A stretch of 64,000 bases of DNA, from assembly GCA_015231825.1 (NCBI GenBank), contig JADGAV010000001.1, forward strand, positions 316,248-380,247, in the 5' to 3' direction. This document shows, piece after piece, positions 19,167 through 28,203 of this stretch (positions are counted from its first letter, which is position 1; each line of letters opens with the position of its first letter). The notes beneath the pieces were generated by a model. The model searched no databases. It was not told the origin of the DNA and saw only the letters and a list, made by a program, of their open reading frames with translations. Origin of the DNA: SAR324 cluster bacterium (GTDB lineage Bacteria; SAR324; NAC60-12). The position numbers and the translations under genes are program-made.

Positions 19167-20498
19167 TCAGGGGCTACTGGAGGGATTGGCGTTGGGAATG
19201 CCGGCGGTTTCCGGCTGCAGCTTTTTAATGAGGACTCTGAGGACTCGGGTCGGTTCTGCTTCCAGAACTGTGATTTCATAAGGTCCCAAGACGAGCATTT
19301 CCTCCTTCGTAGGAATATGCCCCAATTCTTCAATGACAACACCACCAATCGAGTCAGCGTTTGTCTCCGGCAAAATCATTTCCAATTGTCTTTCAATTTC
19401 ATCGATGGAACATGATGCATCAACTTCAAAAATGTCATTTCCTTTTTTGATGATCGGTGATGTTTCGTTGTCAAACTCGTCCTGTATCGGACCTACCAAC
19501 TCTTCAAGTACGTTTTCCAGGGTAATCATGCCGGAAATCACTCCATATTCATCAACGAGCATGCTGAGAACAGAACGGCTTTTTTGAAATTCTCGAAGCA
19601 GGATATCCAAGGTTACTGTTTCTGGATAAAAAATGGGTTTTCGGGAAACATCGGCGAGTGCCGTCAATTTCTCTTCTTTCACCAATGCACGAAAAATATC
19701 TTTAACGTGGATCACTCCGATTATTTGATCCAGATCTCCGTCACAAAGCGGAAGTCTTGTGTGACCGGAATCGGAGACTTTGCGAAGTTTTTCGTCAATG
19801 GAATCATTTTTATCAAGAAAGACAATTTGATTACGTGGCAGCATGTAGCGACGAGCAATTTTATCTTCGAGATCAAGGACGTTTTCCATTATCAATCGCT
19901 CTTTCCGAGAGAGCTGACCTCCGGCTACAGAATCGAGAAGAATTTCACGCAATTCATCTTCTGTGTGGGTACTTCCATGCTCGGAAGCCACTTGGATTCC
20001 TATGGATTTCAGAATCAGGTTGCTTATTGTGTTGAGCACCCAGATAAACGGCTGAAATACCCTGTAAAAAATTGCCAATGGGAGTCCAATCGCCAATGCA
20101 GTTGGCTGGTATTTCTGGATTGCAAGGATTTTTGGTACTTGCTCTCCGAGAGTGATATGCAGCAATGTGATCAGGACAAAAGCAAGAGGGAGAGCCACAA
20201 AATGAATTTTGTCATCAGGTATATTCAGCAGGTGAAAAATAGGCTCAATCATTGTGGCTACCAATGGTTCTCCTACCCATCCCAAACCGAGGCTGGCAAG
20301 AGTAATCCCCAATTGACAGGCGGAAAGATAGGCATCCAAGCGAGTCATGATGTGCTCGACTGTTTTCGCCATTTTACTACCTTGGCGGGCCAGGGATTTA
20401 ATCTCGCTTAATCGCAGTTTAACCAGGGCAAATTCAGCAGCCACGAAAAAACCATTTGCAGCGACAAGAGATAAAACCAGCAATATTTTCCAAAGCAT
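19167..20498 (-). CDS. CNNM/CorC-HlyC family membrane protein with CBS domains
   Basis: A 443-residue inner-membrane protein of the hemolysin C/CorC family, whose members are linked to magnesium/cobalt efflux. The N-terminal DUF21 domain (about 1-180) starts with a long hydrophobic helix and contains AEFALVKLR. A CBS-domain pair follows (about 200-330, with SGHTRLPLCDGDLDQIIGVIHVKD), then the C-terminal CorC_HlyC domain with GGVVIEELGHIPTKEE. Ends with a Pro/Ser-rich tail. It is the first gene of a two-gene unit with the ABC exporter. Confidence 0.9.
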   Translation of the reverse strand: MLWKILLVLSLVAANGFFVAAEFALVKLRLSEIKSLARQGSKMAKTVEHIMTRLDAYLSACQLGITLASLGLGWVGEPLVATMIEPIFHLLNIPDDKIHFVALPLAFVLITLLHITLGEQVPKILAIQKYQPTALAIGLPLAIFYRVFQPFIWVLNTISNLILKSIGIQVASEHGSTHTEDELREILLDSVAGGQLSRKERLIMENVLDLEDKIARRYMLPRNQIVFLDKNDSIDEKLRKVSDSGHTRLPLCDGDLDQIIGVIHVKDIFRALVKEEKLTALADVSRKPIFYPETVTLDILLREFQKSRSVLSMLVDEYGVISGMITLENVLEELVGPIQDEFDNETSPIIKKGNDIFEVDASCSIDEIERQLEMILPETNADSIGGVVIEELGHIPTKEEMLVLGPYEITVLEAEPTRVLRVLIKKLQPETAGIPNANPSSSP

Positions 20499-21093
20499 TT
20501 TTTCTTTACTCTTTAAATACTATGCACAATGGCTTTGTGTATTGAAATTCTCAAGGAGAGGATACTTCATTTTCCAGGTCGTGAAGAATAAAGATCTAAA
20601 AGGGGGAGGAAGCTAAATTTTCCTCTGGACCATATCAATGAGCAACGGAATACAATCGAGTGGAGTTTCTCCAAAAACAAACTCCAAATCACAACTCAGC
20701 AAGAAATCATAAATTCTCTAATTTTGACAAGACTAGAATCTTTGCAAAACTCACTCCTCGTTTGTCGAATGCCTAAAGGAAATTCAAAAATTCTTTGAAA
20801 CTATATCCTTTCATTCGTAAGGAAACAAGAATAACCTGCAATGCATGTGCTTTTGCCCAGGGAATATGAAGTTTTTCAATTTTCCCATTGCTGAAAAATT
20901 CCTGGCCAAATGCTGAAAAGCACAATTTATTGCTTTGCGGATTGATCATTTGAGTCTGATTTTCCCATTTCTAGAACAGATTGGAGTAGCCTGTAAAAAG
21001 TCCTCAATTTCTCATCCCCGTGATGTAGCTGAACTGAAGGAGAAATCGTATGAAAGGAAAAATTTTCGCACCAACTTCTGTACTGCAGCGGGT
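20499..21093. other. 595-bp region without a supportable gene
   Basis: AT-rich stretch upstream of the CorC-like gene. It must contain the promoter of that minus-strand unit. A 17-codon plus-strand ORF at 21050-21103 has an AAGGAG site but overlaps the end of the next gene antisense, and I do not call it. No repeat, tRNA or riboswitch motif is visible. Confidence 0.4.
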
Positions 21094-21390
21094 CTATGCC
21101 TGAGAATCAAGAAATTCACCATTCTCAATCGTGCGGGAAAGAAGGGTACGATTTTGGTCGAATTCCATGCGAACCTGTATTCGAACAGGACATCTACCCC
21201 CAAGAATTTCTTTATTTAGATAATAGGACACTTTGCCAGATTCACTGAATTCCTGCGCCAATGATGTTGTTTTATCAATGTATAGATTGAATTCTTCTCC
21301 GCATTTTTGGCAGCGTACCTCTAAAAAAAAGCTGTTTCCAGAATCGGACGTTCCATGCGAAGTAAATAACTGTTTTAGTTTTTTAAGCAA
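21094..21390 (-). CDS. Small conserved protein with CxxC motif (function unknown)
   Basis: A protein of about 98 residues resembling a small uncharacterised bacterial family defined by a VRCQKCGEEF-type CxxC segment, a YYLNKEILGGRCPVRIQVRMEFD core and a final IENGEFL motif. The third cysteine, in GGRCP, is also part of the pattern, and the CxxC plus C arrangement suggests a metal site. The start is chosen at the TTG (21388-21390) because GAGGTGATC, a nine-base match to the anti-Shine-Dalgarno, lies at a proper distance; the GTG inside that motif is too close. No function can be assigned. Confidence 0.65.
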   Translation of the reverse strand: MLKKLKQLFTSHGTSDSGNSFFLEVRCQKCGEEFNLYIDKTTSLAQEFSESGKVSYYLNKEILGGRCPVRIQVRMEFDQNRTLLSRTIENGEFLDSQA

Positions 21391-21426
21391 AATGATCACC
21401 TCTTTTTTCTGAAAAAAAAGAAAATT

Positions 21427-22083
21427 TTATTTTTGGGTGAGGAAGATTGCCCATGATAACTCAGAAAAACGTTGAATTTCCGTTTCAAATCCAATCTTTT
21501 CCAATTCGAAAACAGAACCCTCAATATCCCAAAAAAACTCATCCTTTATGTTTTCAATCAGATTTTCGTTTCCTTTAGAAAGAAAGTTTTCTAAGAGTGC
21601 GGCAGCGGCAGTTTGATTTTCAAACATCAAATCTCCTAAAATAGCAATTCCACCGGGGTTCAATGAATGATAAAGCTTGCGGAAGAGCAATAATTTTTCG
21701 GCTTCTGTCAGATGATGAATGGCGTAACTGCTCACAATGGAATCAAAAGGGTTTCCTGAAATATCAAAATATCCCAACAAATCCTCATTGATGAACTTTA
21801 TTTTTTCCAAAGATGACAATTTGTTTTCTGAAATTTCAAGCATTTTAGCAGAGATATCCACACAAACCAACTCTTCATACCCGTCAAGCAGCAAAGAGAG
21901 ATTACCAGTGCCTGCCCCCAAGTCCAAAACTCGTTTTGCGCAACTTAGATTAGATTTGTTTGCAATCCATGATAACATTTGCGGGTATCCTGCTCGAATA
22001 GGATCAGATTCGTTTTTGACATCTTCGTCGTAGAAATCGGCTTCTGCATCATGATTGAATTTTTCGAAGAATTGACTTTTCAT
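21427..22083 (-). CDS. Class I SAM-dependent methyltransferase
   Basis: A 218-residue Rossmann methyltransferase. Motif I is VLDLGAGTGNLSLLL, the acidic residue of motif II is in ELVCVDISAKML, and the post-II segment is FDSIVSSYAIHHLTEAEK. The C-terminal part is short. It resembles the YrrT/UbiE-like group of small-molecule methyltransferases, but the acceptor is unknown. It stands in a group of small minus-strand genes with no pathway context. Confidence 0.85.
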   Translation of the reverse strand: MKSQFFEKFNHDAEADFYDEDVKNESDPIRAGYPQMLSWIANKSNLSCAKRVLDLGAGTGNLSLLLDGYEELVCVDISAKMLEISENKLSSLEKIKFINEDLLGYFDISGNPFDSIVSSYAIHHLTEAEKLLLFRKLYHSLNPGGIAILGDLMFENQTAAAALLENFLSKGNENLIENIKDEFFWDIEGSVFELEKIGFETEIQRFSELSWAIFLTQK

Positions 22084-22150
22084 TCAAAGACCTTTTTTCC
22101 GCAATACAGCATTGTATGCAAGTTTTTATCTATACTCATGAAACTGTGGT

Positions 22151-22729
22151 TCATACTGAAATACTGAACTTTTCATTGAGAGAACGATAGTAATCAGGTG
22201 TGGACCAAATCAGATCATCAGGCTCTGGAATATGTTCAACGGCAGTCTCTTCTTTAAAAATTGTAAATCCCCTGCTCAAATAATTCTTTAGTGCAAATTC
22301 ATGATCTAATGTACAGGTATGAAGCCACACCCGTTTCGTATTAAAGCTCCAGGCTTTTTGAATTGCTTCTGACAATAGCCAGCCCCCCAAACCCTTTCCG
22401 ATATACTGGGGCAGAATTCCGAAAAACGCAATTTCCGTATCGTTTCCCTGCCTGTCAAATTCAACATAGCCAAAAGGGGAATTTTGTACATAGCCGATCC
22501 AGGTACTTACATTTTTTTTCGTGACCCAATTTTCCCAATCTTCATATTTCCAGTGTAATCTGCTATACCATTTCCATGGGCGTCCGATGTTGGTGAAAAA
22601 AAAATGATTGATCGCTGGTGTGGGGATTTCTGCCTTTTGGAGAACAGCATCGTTGATACTTTTCCCGTGTACTTGACGCTGATCCGGGGAGGTCATTTCA
22701 AGAAAGGTTGTTACTACTTCCAGGTCCAT
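22151..22729 (-). CDS. GNAT family N-acetyltransferase
   Basis: A 192-residue acetyltransferase. The acetyl-CoA binding segment is GKGLGGWLLSEAIQKAW, preceded by the beta-4 strand EIAFFGILPQYIGKG and followed by the conserved beta-5 region VWLHTCTLDHEFALKNYLSRGF. The substrate is unknown. It lies between the methyltransferase and the MFS transporter on the same strand. Confidence 0.82.
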   Translation of the reverse strand: MDLEVVTTFLEMTSPDQRQVHGKSINDAVLQKAEIPTPAINHFFFTNIGRPWKWYSRLHWKYEDWENWVTKKNVSTWIGYVQNSPFGYVEFDRQGNDTEIAFFGILPQYIGKGLGGWLLSEAIQKAWSFNTKRVWLHTCTLDHEFALKNYLSRGFTIFKEETAVEHIPEPDDLIWSTPDYYRSLNEKFSISV

Positions 22730-22825
22730 GTTTCAGCTCGTTTTAGGTGCGGTCAATAAGAAGTTTCAGAAAGAGGCTGGTGAAATATTTTTTTTATTGT
22801 TTTAAAAATGGACTATCTAAATGTG

Positions 22826-24061
22826 TCAGAATTGATCTTGCTCATGGATAGATATGGGAAATGCCAGCATCAAAAGTACAATGCAAACACTCAGTCCGCC
22901 TGCTGCCCCCAAGGGCCAGCTCAATCCGTAAAACCCTGAAAGCCAACCCAAACAGAGCGCACCAATAGCAGGCCCTCCTCGAAAAATCATCCCCCACAAA
23001 CTCAAAATCCGTCCTCGCATTTGTTCCTCCACAGCGCTTTGAATCATGGTTTGAGTGGCAACCCCGCAGGTGACCATCGAAACTCCGGCAACTGCCATTG
23101 ACGCTGCTGCGAGCCAGAAATGGGTGGTGTATGAAAATAATGAGACCATTAATCCTGAAATAATTACGCTGCTCATTGCTATTTTTGGGAGCCCTTTGTT
23201 GCTTCCACGCTGTGCAATCCAAATTCCTCCTGCAATGGCGCCAAATCCGATCGCTGAAGTAAAGATCGCAAGCCCCTCTGCCCCTTTCGAAAAAACCGCG
23301 TCGGCGAATCCGGGCAAAAGGTCAGAAACCGGGCGTGTCAGCAGTGCCATTACGAGCATTAAAAAAATAATTCGGCCTACTGCCCGATGGGAAGCAGCAT
23401 AGCGGATTCCAGCAGATGCCTCGAAGAGGATGTTTTTCTTCTGAGTCTGCTTCCTTTGCGGAGGCAGCCGAATAATGATGAGAGCGATAATCATCGAAAT
23501 AAAGCTGATTGCATTCACTGCAAAAGCAGTAGCTACTCCAAATCGGGTGATCACCAAACCCGCAATTGCAGGCCCAATGAAACGGGCTAAATTAAAACTG
23601 ACAGAATTGATGGCCACAGCGGTGGTGATTTCTTCTGCTGGGACCAGATCGCGGACAAGAGACAGTCGGGTTGGCTGGTGAAATGAAACAATAATCCCCT
23701 GGAATAAACTCAGTGTGAACAATAACCCTATATTGATTATACCGTTAGCTGTCAGAAAGAAAAGTGTGCTCGCTTGGCACAGTGACAAGGATTGACAGAT
23801 TAAGGAGACTTTACGGCGATCAAACCAGTCAGCGATCACTCCGCCAAATGGACCAACAATGAAAATGGGAAATAGATCAGCGAACGCGACCGCTCCGAGC
23901 CAAAACCCGGATTTTGTCAAATCCCAGGCCAGCCAGCCGACTGCCAGACGCTGCACCCAAAGTCCGATGAGTGAAAATGAATTTCCTGAGGTGTAAACCG
24001 CATAGTTACGGTTTGAAAAAACTTTGCGGATTGCCGGCCATCCAGATGCCTGGACGCTCAT
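22826..24061 (-). CDS. MFS transporter (MFS_3 / EntS-like efflux type)
   Basis: A 411-residue permease with about 12 hydrophobic segments. The MFS_3-type pattern is seen in NRNYAVYTSGNSFSLIGLWVQRLAVGWLAWDLT at the N-terminus and in the loop 2-3 motif GGVIADWFDRRKV. VGPFGG and the central QTMIQSAVEEQMRGRILSLWGM segment are typical of this subfamily, whose members export siderophores or drugs. No biosynthetic genes adjoin it, so the substrate remains open. Confidence 0.88.
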   Translation of the reverse strand: MSVQASGWPAIRKVFSNRNYAVYTSGNSFSLIGLWVQRLAVGWLAWDLTKSGFWLGAVAFADLFPIFIVGPFGGVIADWFDRRKVSLICQSLSLCQASTLFFLTANGIINIGLLFTLSLFQGIIVSFHQPTRLSLVRDLVPAEEITTAVAINSVSFNLARFIGPAIAGLVITRFGVATAFAVNAISFISMIIALIIIRLPPQRKQTQKKNILFEASAGIRYAASHRAVGRIIFLMLVMALLTRPVSDLLPGFADAVFSKGAEGLAIFTSAIGFGAIAGGIWIAQRGSNKGLPKIAMSSVIISGLMVSLFSYTTHFWLAAASMAVAGVSMVTCGVATQTMIQSAVEEQMRGRILSLWGMIFRGGPAIGALCLGWLSGFYGLSWPLGAAGGLSVCIVLLMLAFPISIHEQDQF

Positions 24062-24161
24062 ACTAGTTCATATCTCATAATAATTGACACCCGGAGAGGG
24101 GCAATGAAAAAAGATTGTAGAAAGTTAATATTTTTTGCTGAATCAACCATTCTTTTTGCTG

Positions 24162-24791
24162 CTACTTCGTGCGATAGATACGATCCCCAGCATCGCCTAA
24201 TCCAGGTAAGATATAGCTGTGTTCATTTAGCTTCTCATCAATTGCTGCGGTATAGATGGAAACATCAGGATGCCTTTCCTGCAATTCCCTGATCCCCTCA
24301 GGAGCGGCCAGCAGGCAGACGAATTTTACAGATTTGGGTTGAACTTTTTTGAGACGATGAAGTGCGGCGGATGATGAATGCCCAGTTGCCAGCATCGGGT
24401 CCACAACAATGAAATCTTTTCCTTTCACCTCAGGAGGCATTTTAAAATAGTATTCGATTGCTGCTAATGTTTCTGGATCTCGATAAAGCCCGATGTGTCC
24501 CACTCGAGCAGAGGGAATGAGCTGCAGCATACCGTCCAGGATCCCATTTCCTGCCCTCAGGATAGAAATCAAAACAATATCTTTGCCTTTGATAAAGGGC
24601 GCCTTCATTCCTTGAAGTGGAGTTTCTATCTCTTCATAGTGCAGGGGGAAATCCCTGGTGACTTCATAGGCCAGGAGCGTGCTGACTTCTTTGAGAAGAT
24701 CGCGGAATTGATTGCAGCTTGTTTCCTTTTTCCGCATCAAACTTAGTTTATGCTGAACCAGGGGGTGATCAATTATGGTCACTTCCGACAT
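24162..24791 (-). CDS. upp: Uracil phosphoribosyltransferase
   Basis: A 209-residue enzyme making UMP from uracil and PRPP. The PRPP loop is [19 protein letters not shown], and uracil-binding residues lie near the C-terminal [15 protein letters not shown] segment. The start has a good GGAGAATCATC site. It is the last gene of a minus-strand group after a DUF1688 gene and a GTP-cyclohydrolase-II-like gene. In yeast URC pathway work the homologues of these three (URC6, URC4 and URC1) act together in uracil catabolism, so this upp copy may serve degradation rather than salvage alone. Confidence 0.96.
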   Translation of the reverse strand: MSEVTIIDHPLVQHKLSLMRKKETSCNQFRDLLKEVSTLLAYEVTRDFPLHYEEIETPLQGMKAPFIKGKDIVLISILRAGNGILDGMLQLIPSARVGHIGLYRDPETLAAIEYYFKMPPEVKGKDFIVVDPMLATGHSSSAALHRLKKVQPKSVKFVCLLAAPEGIRELQERHPDVSIYTAAIDEKLNEHSYILPGLGDAGDRIYRTK

Positions 24792-24875
24792 GATGATTCT
24801 CCTTTCGGGTTATGGAAAAATAGATCTGAAAATTGCAGCAAATGCCATCGACACATGAGCAGTTAGCGCCTATGA

Positions 24876-26099
24876 CTAAAATACGGTTCCGTCACTTATC
24901 AGGGTAATGGGCGGACTTCCGTCATCACGAAGTTCGCGAGCGATTTTCCTTCCGGCACTCCATGTCCCGCCCTCGAGAATTTTGACCAGGGGAAATCTTT
25001 TTTGGTCCAGGTCAAGTGCTTTACGGATTTCATGGGCGATAAGATCGAGCAATGCTATGGTTAGGGCTCTCCACTCTACAATCAAGGGTGAACCTGCCTC
25101 GTGACTTTGCTCGGCTTCATCCGGATTTTTGAGCTGAAGTAACTGGCAATCCAGAAATAAACCGCCGTTGCGGTATTCAGCAAGCCCTGTCAGTTGATCG
25201 ATGTCTTCAATGGTCAAACCATAGTTTTCCAGGGGCTCAACCAAAGAATAGGAAAGCCACTGAGATAATTTGTGAAATGGTATCAATTCGCTGCCTTTTT
25301 CTCCAGATCGAAGCAAAGGATGCGGCCAGCAATCTCCCAGATTTGTGTTTCCCAAATTGACGCGTCCGGGCCATATTGAAGCGAATGAATTAAGGACCGT
25401 GTCAAAAATGAACAGGGCGGAAATCTTTTTTTTGTTGGCATGGCGAATCATAAAATCGAATAAACCTCCCAATCGTGATCCAGTAAAAATTTCAGGATTG
25501 CTCAACACTGCCCTTCCCAGCTTTTTGATCAATCCGGCCCTGCCAGCCAATCCTTCTAAGGGATTACCTGGGCTTGCCTGCAGCCCTTCCGCCAGTTTTT
25601 CAGAAGACAGATCCTGCATGGCGCCCCCATCCGCTCTCATGTGATTTTTAGTGTCGGCGGAAAACAATCCCGAAAAATACATGTGGAAGCTGGCTACTGC
25701 CAACCCTTCAGAACGAGCAAATGGTTGCTGTGTCTTGCTCTCGTGGTAGGTCCATTCTCTTCCGGCCCCTGCGTCCAGAAGGACGCTTGAAATGACCAAT
25801 TCAAAAAGGATTCTGCCCCGTTCCAACTTATCGGCATTTTTAAGATCGTTTTCAATCCAAGACATGCGAGGAAAGTTTCCTGCGTCAAAATGCCGCCAGC
25901 GGCTATGGTATGGAATTTCAAGATCAGGATAGTTCTCGAGTATTGTTGAAACAATATAATCAACTGTGGATTTGAGGTGTTCCGGGTGATAGTCGAAGTG
26001 CAGCAGTTTCCCGTTTTGTGCAATTTTCAGGATTTGGCCGCATCGTTCTCGAATTGCACTGGGAGATTGCAAGTATGATTTTAATGAATTCTTTTCCAA
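24876..26099 (-). CDS. DUF1688 / URC4-like uracil catabolism protein
   Basis: A 407-residue protein of the URC4/Urg3 (DUF1688) family. The start HYL-like region LLHFDYHPEHLKSTVDYIV and the PYHSRWRHFDAGN motif are hallmarks of the family, as are the LGDCWPHPLL and EYRNGGLFLD segments. URC4 is essential for growth on uracil in Lachancea kluyveri; its chemical step is not established to my knowledge. It starts with TTG, with a GGGAG site that sits at the stop of the upstream GTP-cyclohydrolase-like gene (12-base gap), so the two are coupled. Confidence 0.88.
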   Translation of the reverse strand: MEKNSLKSYLQSPSAIRERCGQILKIAQNGKLLHFDYHPEHLKSTVDYIVSTILENYPDLEIPYHSRWRHFDAGNFPRMSWIENDLKNADKLERGRILFELVISSVLLDAGAGREWTYHESKTQQPFARSEGLAVASFHMYFSGLFSADTKNHMRADGGAMQDLSSEKLAEGLQASPGNPLEGLAGRAGLIKKLGRAVLSNPEIFTGSRLGGLFDFMIRHANKKKISALFIFDTVLNSFASIWPGRVNLGNTNLGDCWPHPLLRSGEKGSELIPFHKLSQWLSYSLVEPLENYGLTIEDIDQLTGLAEYRNGGLFLDCQLLQLKNPDEAEQSHEAGSPLIVEWRALTIALLDLIAHEIRKALDLDQKRFPLVKILEGGTWSAGRKIARELRDDGSPPITLISDGTVF

Positions 26100-26111
26100 A
26101 AAAATGGCTCC

Positions 26112-27383
26112 CTATAGAAAAATTCGTCCTTTGGCCTGTTTTAATTCATAATCTGTTGGAACCATCTCATCTGTGTAATATCCGGCAGCTTTTTTTGCGG
26201 CCATTTCTACTTGAGCATCATCAGGGATCAGTTCTGCCGGTAAGCTGATTCTTTTTCCTACTTCAATTCCAGAGGCGACTAGTGAGTCGTATTTGAGATT
26301 GCTCATAGAAACAAAGGAATCTATTTTGGTGATTCCCAGCCAATGCAACAGGTCCGGCATCAGCTCTTGAAATCGCATGTCCTGAACCCCTGCCACACAT
26401 TCGGTTCTTTCAAAATAAGCATCCGCGGTATCACCTCCCTGCTGCCGTTTCCGGGCATTATATACCAAAAATTTGGTCACTTCACCCAGTGCTCGTCCTT
26501 CTTTTCGATTATAAACAACGACTCCTGCACCTCCTTTTTGTGCGCATTCAATACACACCTCGATGCCGTGGGTCAAGTAAGGGCGGCATGTGCAGATATC
26601 AGAACCAAAAACATCGGAACCGTTGCATTCGTCATGTACCCGACAAGCAAGTGGTTTTTCAGGATCTGAAATTGAATCTACTTCTCCAAAAAAATAGGCG
26701 GTTTGACCGCCGATCGGTGGAAGAAAGACATTTAAATCCCTCCGGGTAACGAGTTCTGTATACATTCCTCCAGTGCGTTCAAAGAGATGCTGGCGCAGTT
26801 CATTTTCTTTGACACCAAAACGTTCCGCAATTCCGGGAAGGTACCAGACGGGCTCAACGGCAGCTTTTGTCACGACACAGTTTCCATTTTCCAACAATAT
26901 TTTCCCATCCGGTTTGAGCCGCCCTTGTTTGATGGCATTTTGCAGTTCTGGAAGAGTGATGTGCGCACGTGTGATGGCAATTGTTGGACGAATGTCATAA
27001 CCTTCTTCAAGTTGCTCTCTGAAACACTCTCCTACCATGCCTCCATAGGGGTCAAGAGAAACAATTTTACCTGGATCCTGCCAGGAAGGAAACGGACCAA
27101 TCGTGTTGGTCGGAGCAGTATTTGTTAAATCGGGCCTGTGCTCCGGATCCAGTTTTCCGGCAGCGACTGCCAGGGCACGATAAATAGTATAAGAACCAGA
27201 ATGTGCACCAATCACATTCCTATGACTTACATTTGTCACACTTCCGATGATCGGACCTCTTTCCTCTGGAGTTGAAGCTCCCCAATGGATTTGAAAGTGT
27301 TTCTCATCATAAACAGAAGGATGAGAGGTCAGCACAATGTGTTTCTGAGACTTTTGTCCGGATGATTTCAATTCTCCTGGCAT
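26112..27383 (-). CDS. GTP cyclohydrolase II-like protein, URC1 type
   Basis: A 423-residue member of the RibA/GTP cyclohydrolase II superfamily, of the long URC1/Urg1 type. An N-terminal extension of about 190 residues has no DHBP-synthase features. It is followed by the GCHII core, where the zinc site C-x10-C-x-C is intact within HDECNGSDVFGSDICTC. It is too long for riboflavin-pathway RibA (about 200 aa) and lacks the RibB domain of RibBA. In the URC pathway this protein acts on a ribosylated uracil compound. Adjacent urc4-like and upp genes support that role. Confidence 0.88.
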   Translation of the reverse strand: MPGELKSSGQKSQKHIVLTSHPSVYDEKHFQIHWGASTPEERGPIIGSVTNVSHRNVIGAHSGSYTIYRALAVAAGKLDPEHRPDLTNTAPTNTIGPFPSWQDPGKIVSLDPYGGMVGECFREQLEEGYDIRPTIAITRAHITLPELQNAIKQGRLKPDGKILLENGNCVVTKAAVEPVWYLPGIAERFGVKENELRQHLFERTGGMYTELVTRRDLNVFLPPIGGQTAYFFGEVDSISDPEKPLACRVHDECNGSDVFGSDICTCRPYLTHGIEVCIECAQKGGAGVVVYNRKEGRALGEVTKFLVYNARKRQQGGDTADAYFERTECVAGVQDMRFQELMPDLLHWLGITKIDSFVSMSNLKYDSLVASGIEVGKRISLPAELIPDDAQVEMAAKKAAGYYTDEMVPTDYELKQAKGRIFL

Positions 27384-27489
27384 ATTTGCTCTGATTTATT
27401 TTGTGATGGGGACAGGCCCGGTCCCAGGCCTTGTTTCAATAATGGCCGATTTAAATAACCTGTCATGATATCTTATCTGAAAAGGGAAC

Positions 27490-28083
27490 TCAAGCTGGGA
27501 TTGATTTGCGGGACGATGTCGTCATTTGTGATTTTAGGATTTGGTCAATCAGTTCTGCAAATGGTACTTCCTTCATCGGCATGCGGTACTGGGGGTTGCT
27601 TCGGTCGTTGATCATATAAGGACACCACCCTCGGGTAGTGGAGACAAATTCTTCAGCAAATGCTTCGTTGATTTCGAGACAGCCGCTCATCGCCACATCA
27701 ATATAGGACTGGGCAATCGGACACTGTTGAGAAGGAGCTCGCTGTTTATTCAGAAGATAGGTCCAAAATTTCCCGGGACCGAAATTCGCAGAATCCCAGG
27801 GAAAAATTTGCTTTGACTCCAGCATAACCCGTTCATAATGTGATTCACGCAGATCAAATTTAGGCAATTCTTTTTCAGATACTGGAAAGAGAACACCGTT
27901 GCAGGTGGCATCATTTTGAAGAGTCACACCGACAGAGCAAATGCGGGATTTGGCGGAAACCTGATTCCAGGATCGGGCAACTCCTTGAACTCTTACCGGA
28001 ATTGAGGAACCTGAATACCCTGTTTTCGCTCTGCTTTCATGATTGATTAAACTTCCATAACCAAAAATATAATGTTCTTCCAT
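27490..28083 (-). CDS. Gamma-glutamylcyclotransferase-like protein
   Basis: A 197-residue protein of the GGCT/AIG2-like fold. The substrate-binding YGSL motif is at residues 9-12 (FGYGSLINHESR), followed by a typical VRVQGVARSWN strand. It is longer than a minimal GGCT. The gene sits between the Fe-S/TPP fusion gene and the urc1-like gene, with gaps of about 107-120 bases on each side. A role cutting a gamma-glutamyl-like or other amide intermediate in the neighbouring pathway is possible but not shown. Confidence 0.72.
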   Translation of the reverse strand: MEEHYIFGYGSLINHESRAKTGYSGSSIPVRVQGVARSWNQVSAKSRICSVGVTLQNDATCNGVLFPVSEKELPKFDLRESHYERVMLESKQIFPWDSANFGPGKFWTYLLNKQRAPSQQCPIAQSYIDVAMSGCLEINEAFAEEFVSTTRGWCPYMINDRSNPQYRMPMKEVPFAELIDQILKSQMTTSSRKSIPA

Positions 28084-28203
28084 TTCGTCTTTCTTCGTAT
28101 TGTTATTGTTTTGCAGTTTCTGTTTTGATTTTTGTTAAGATGGGGATCGTGACCCTTTGAAAAACATGGTCGAACCGGAAACAAGGTCCTGCCCTCAAGT
28201 TTT

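Noticed and set aside
21050-21103. 17-codon ORF with a good AAGGAG site
   Set aside because: Too short and overlaps the 3' end of an opposing gene. No evidence that it is used.
20935-21219. 94-codon plus-strand frame
   Set aside because: Mostly antisense to the small CxxC protein gene and without any family pattern.
27409-27425. Small hairpin GGGAC-7-GTCCC between the GGCT-like and urc1-like genes
   Set aside because: Only five base pairs without a T-run. Too weak to call a terminator.
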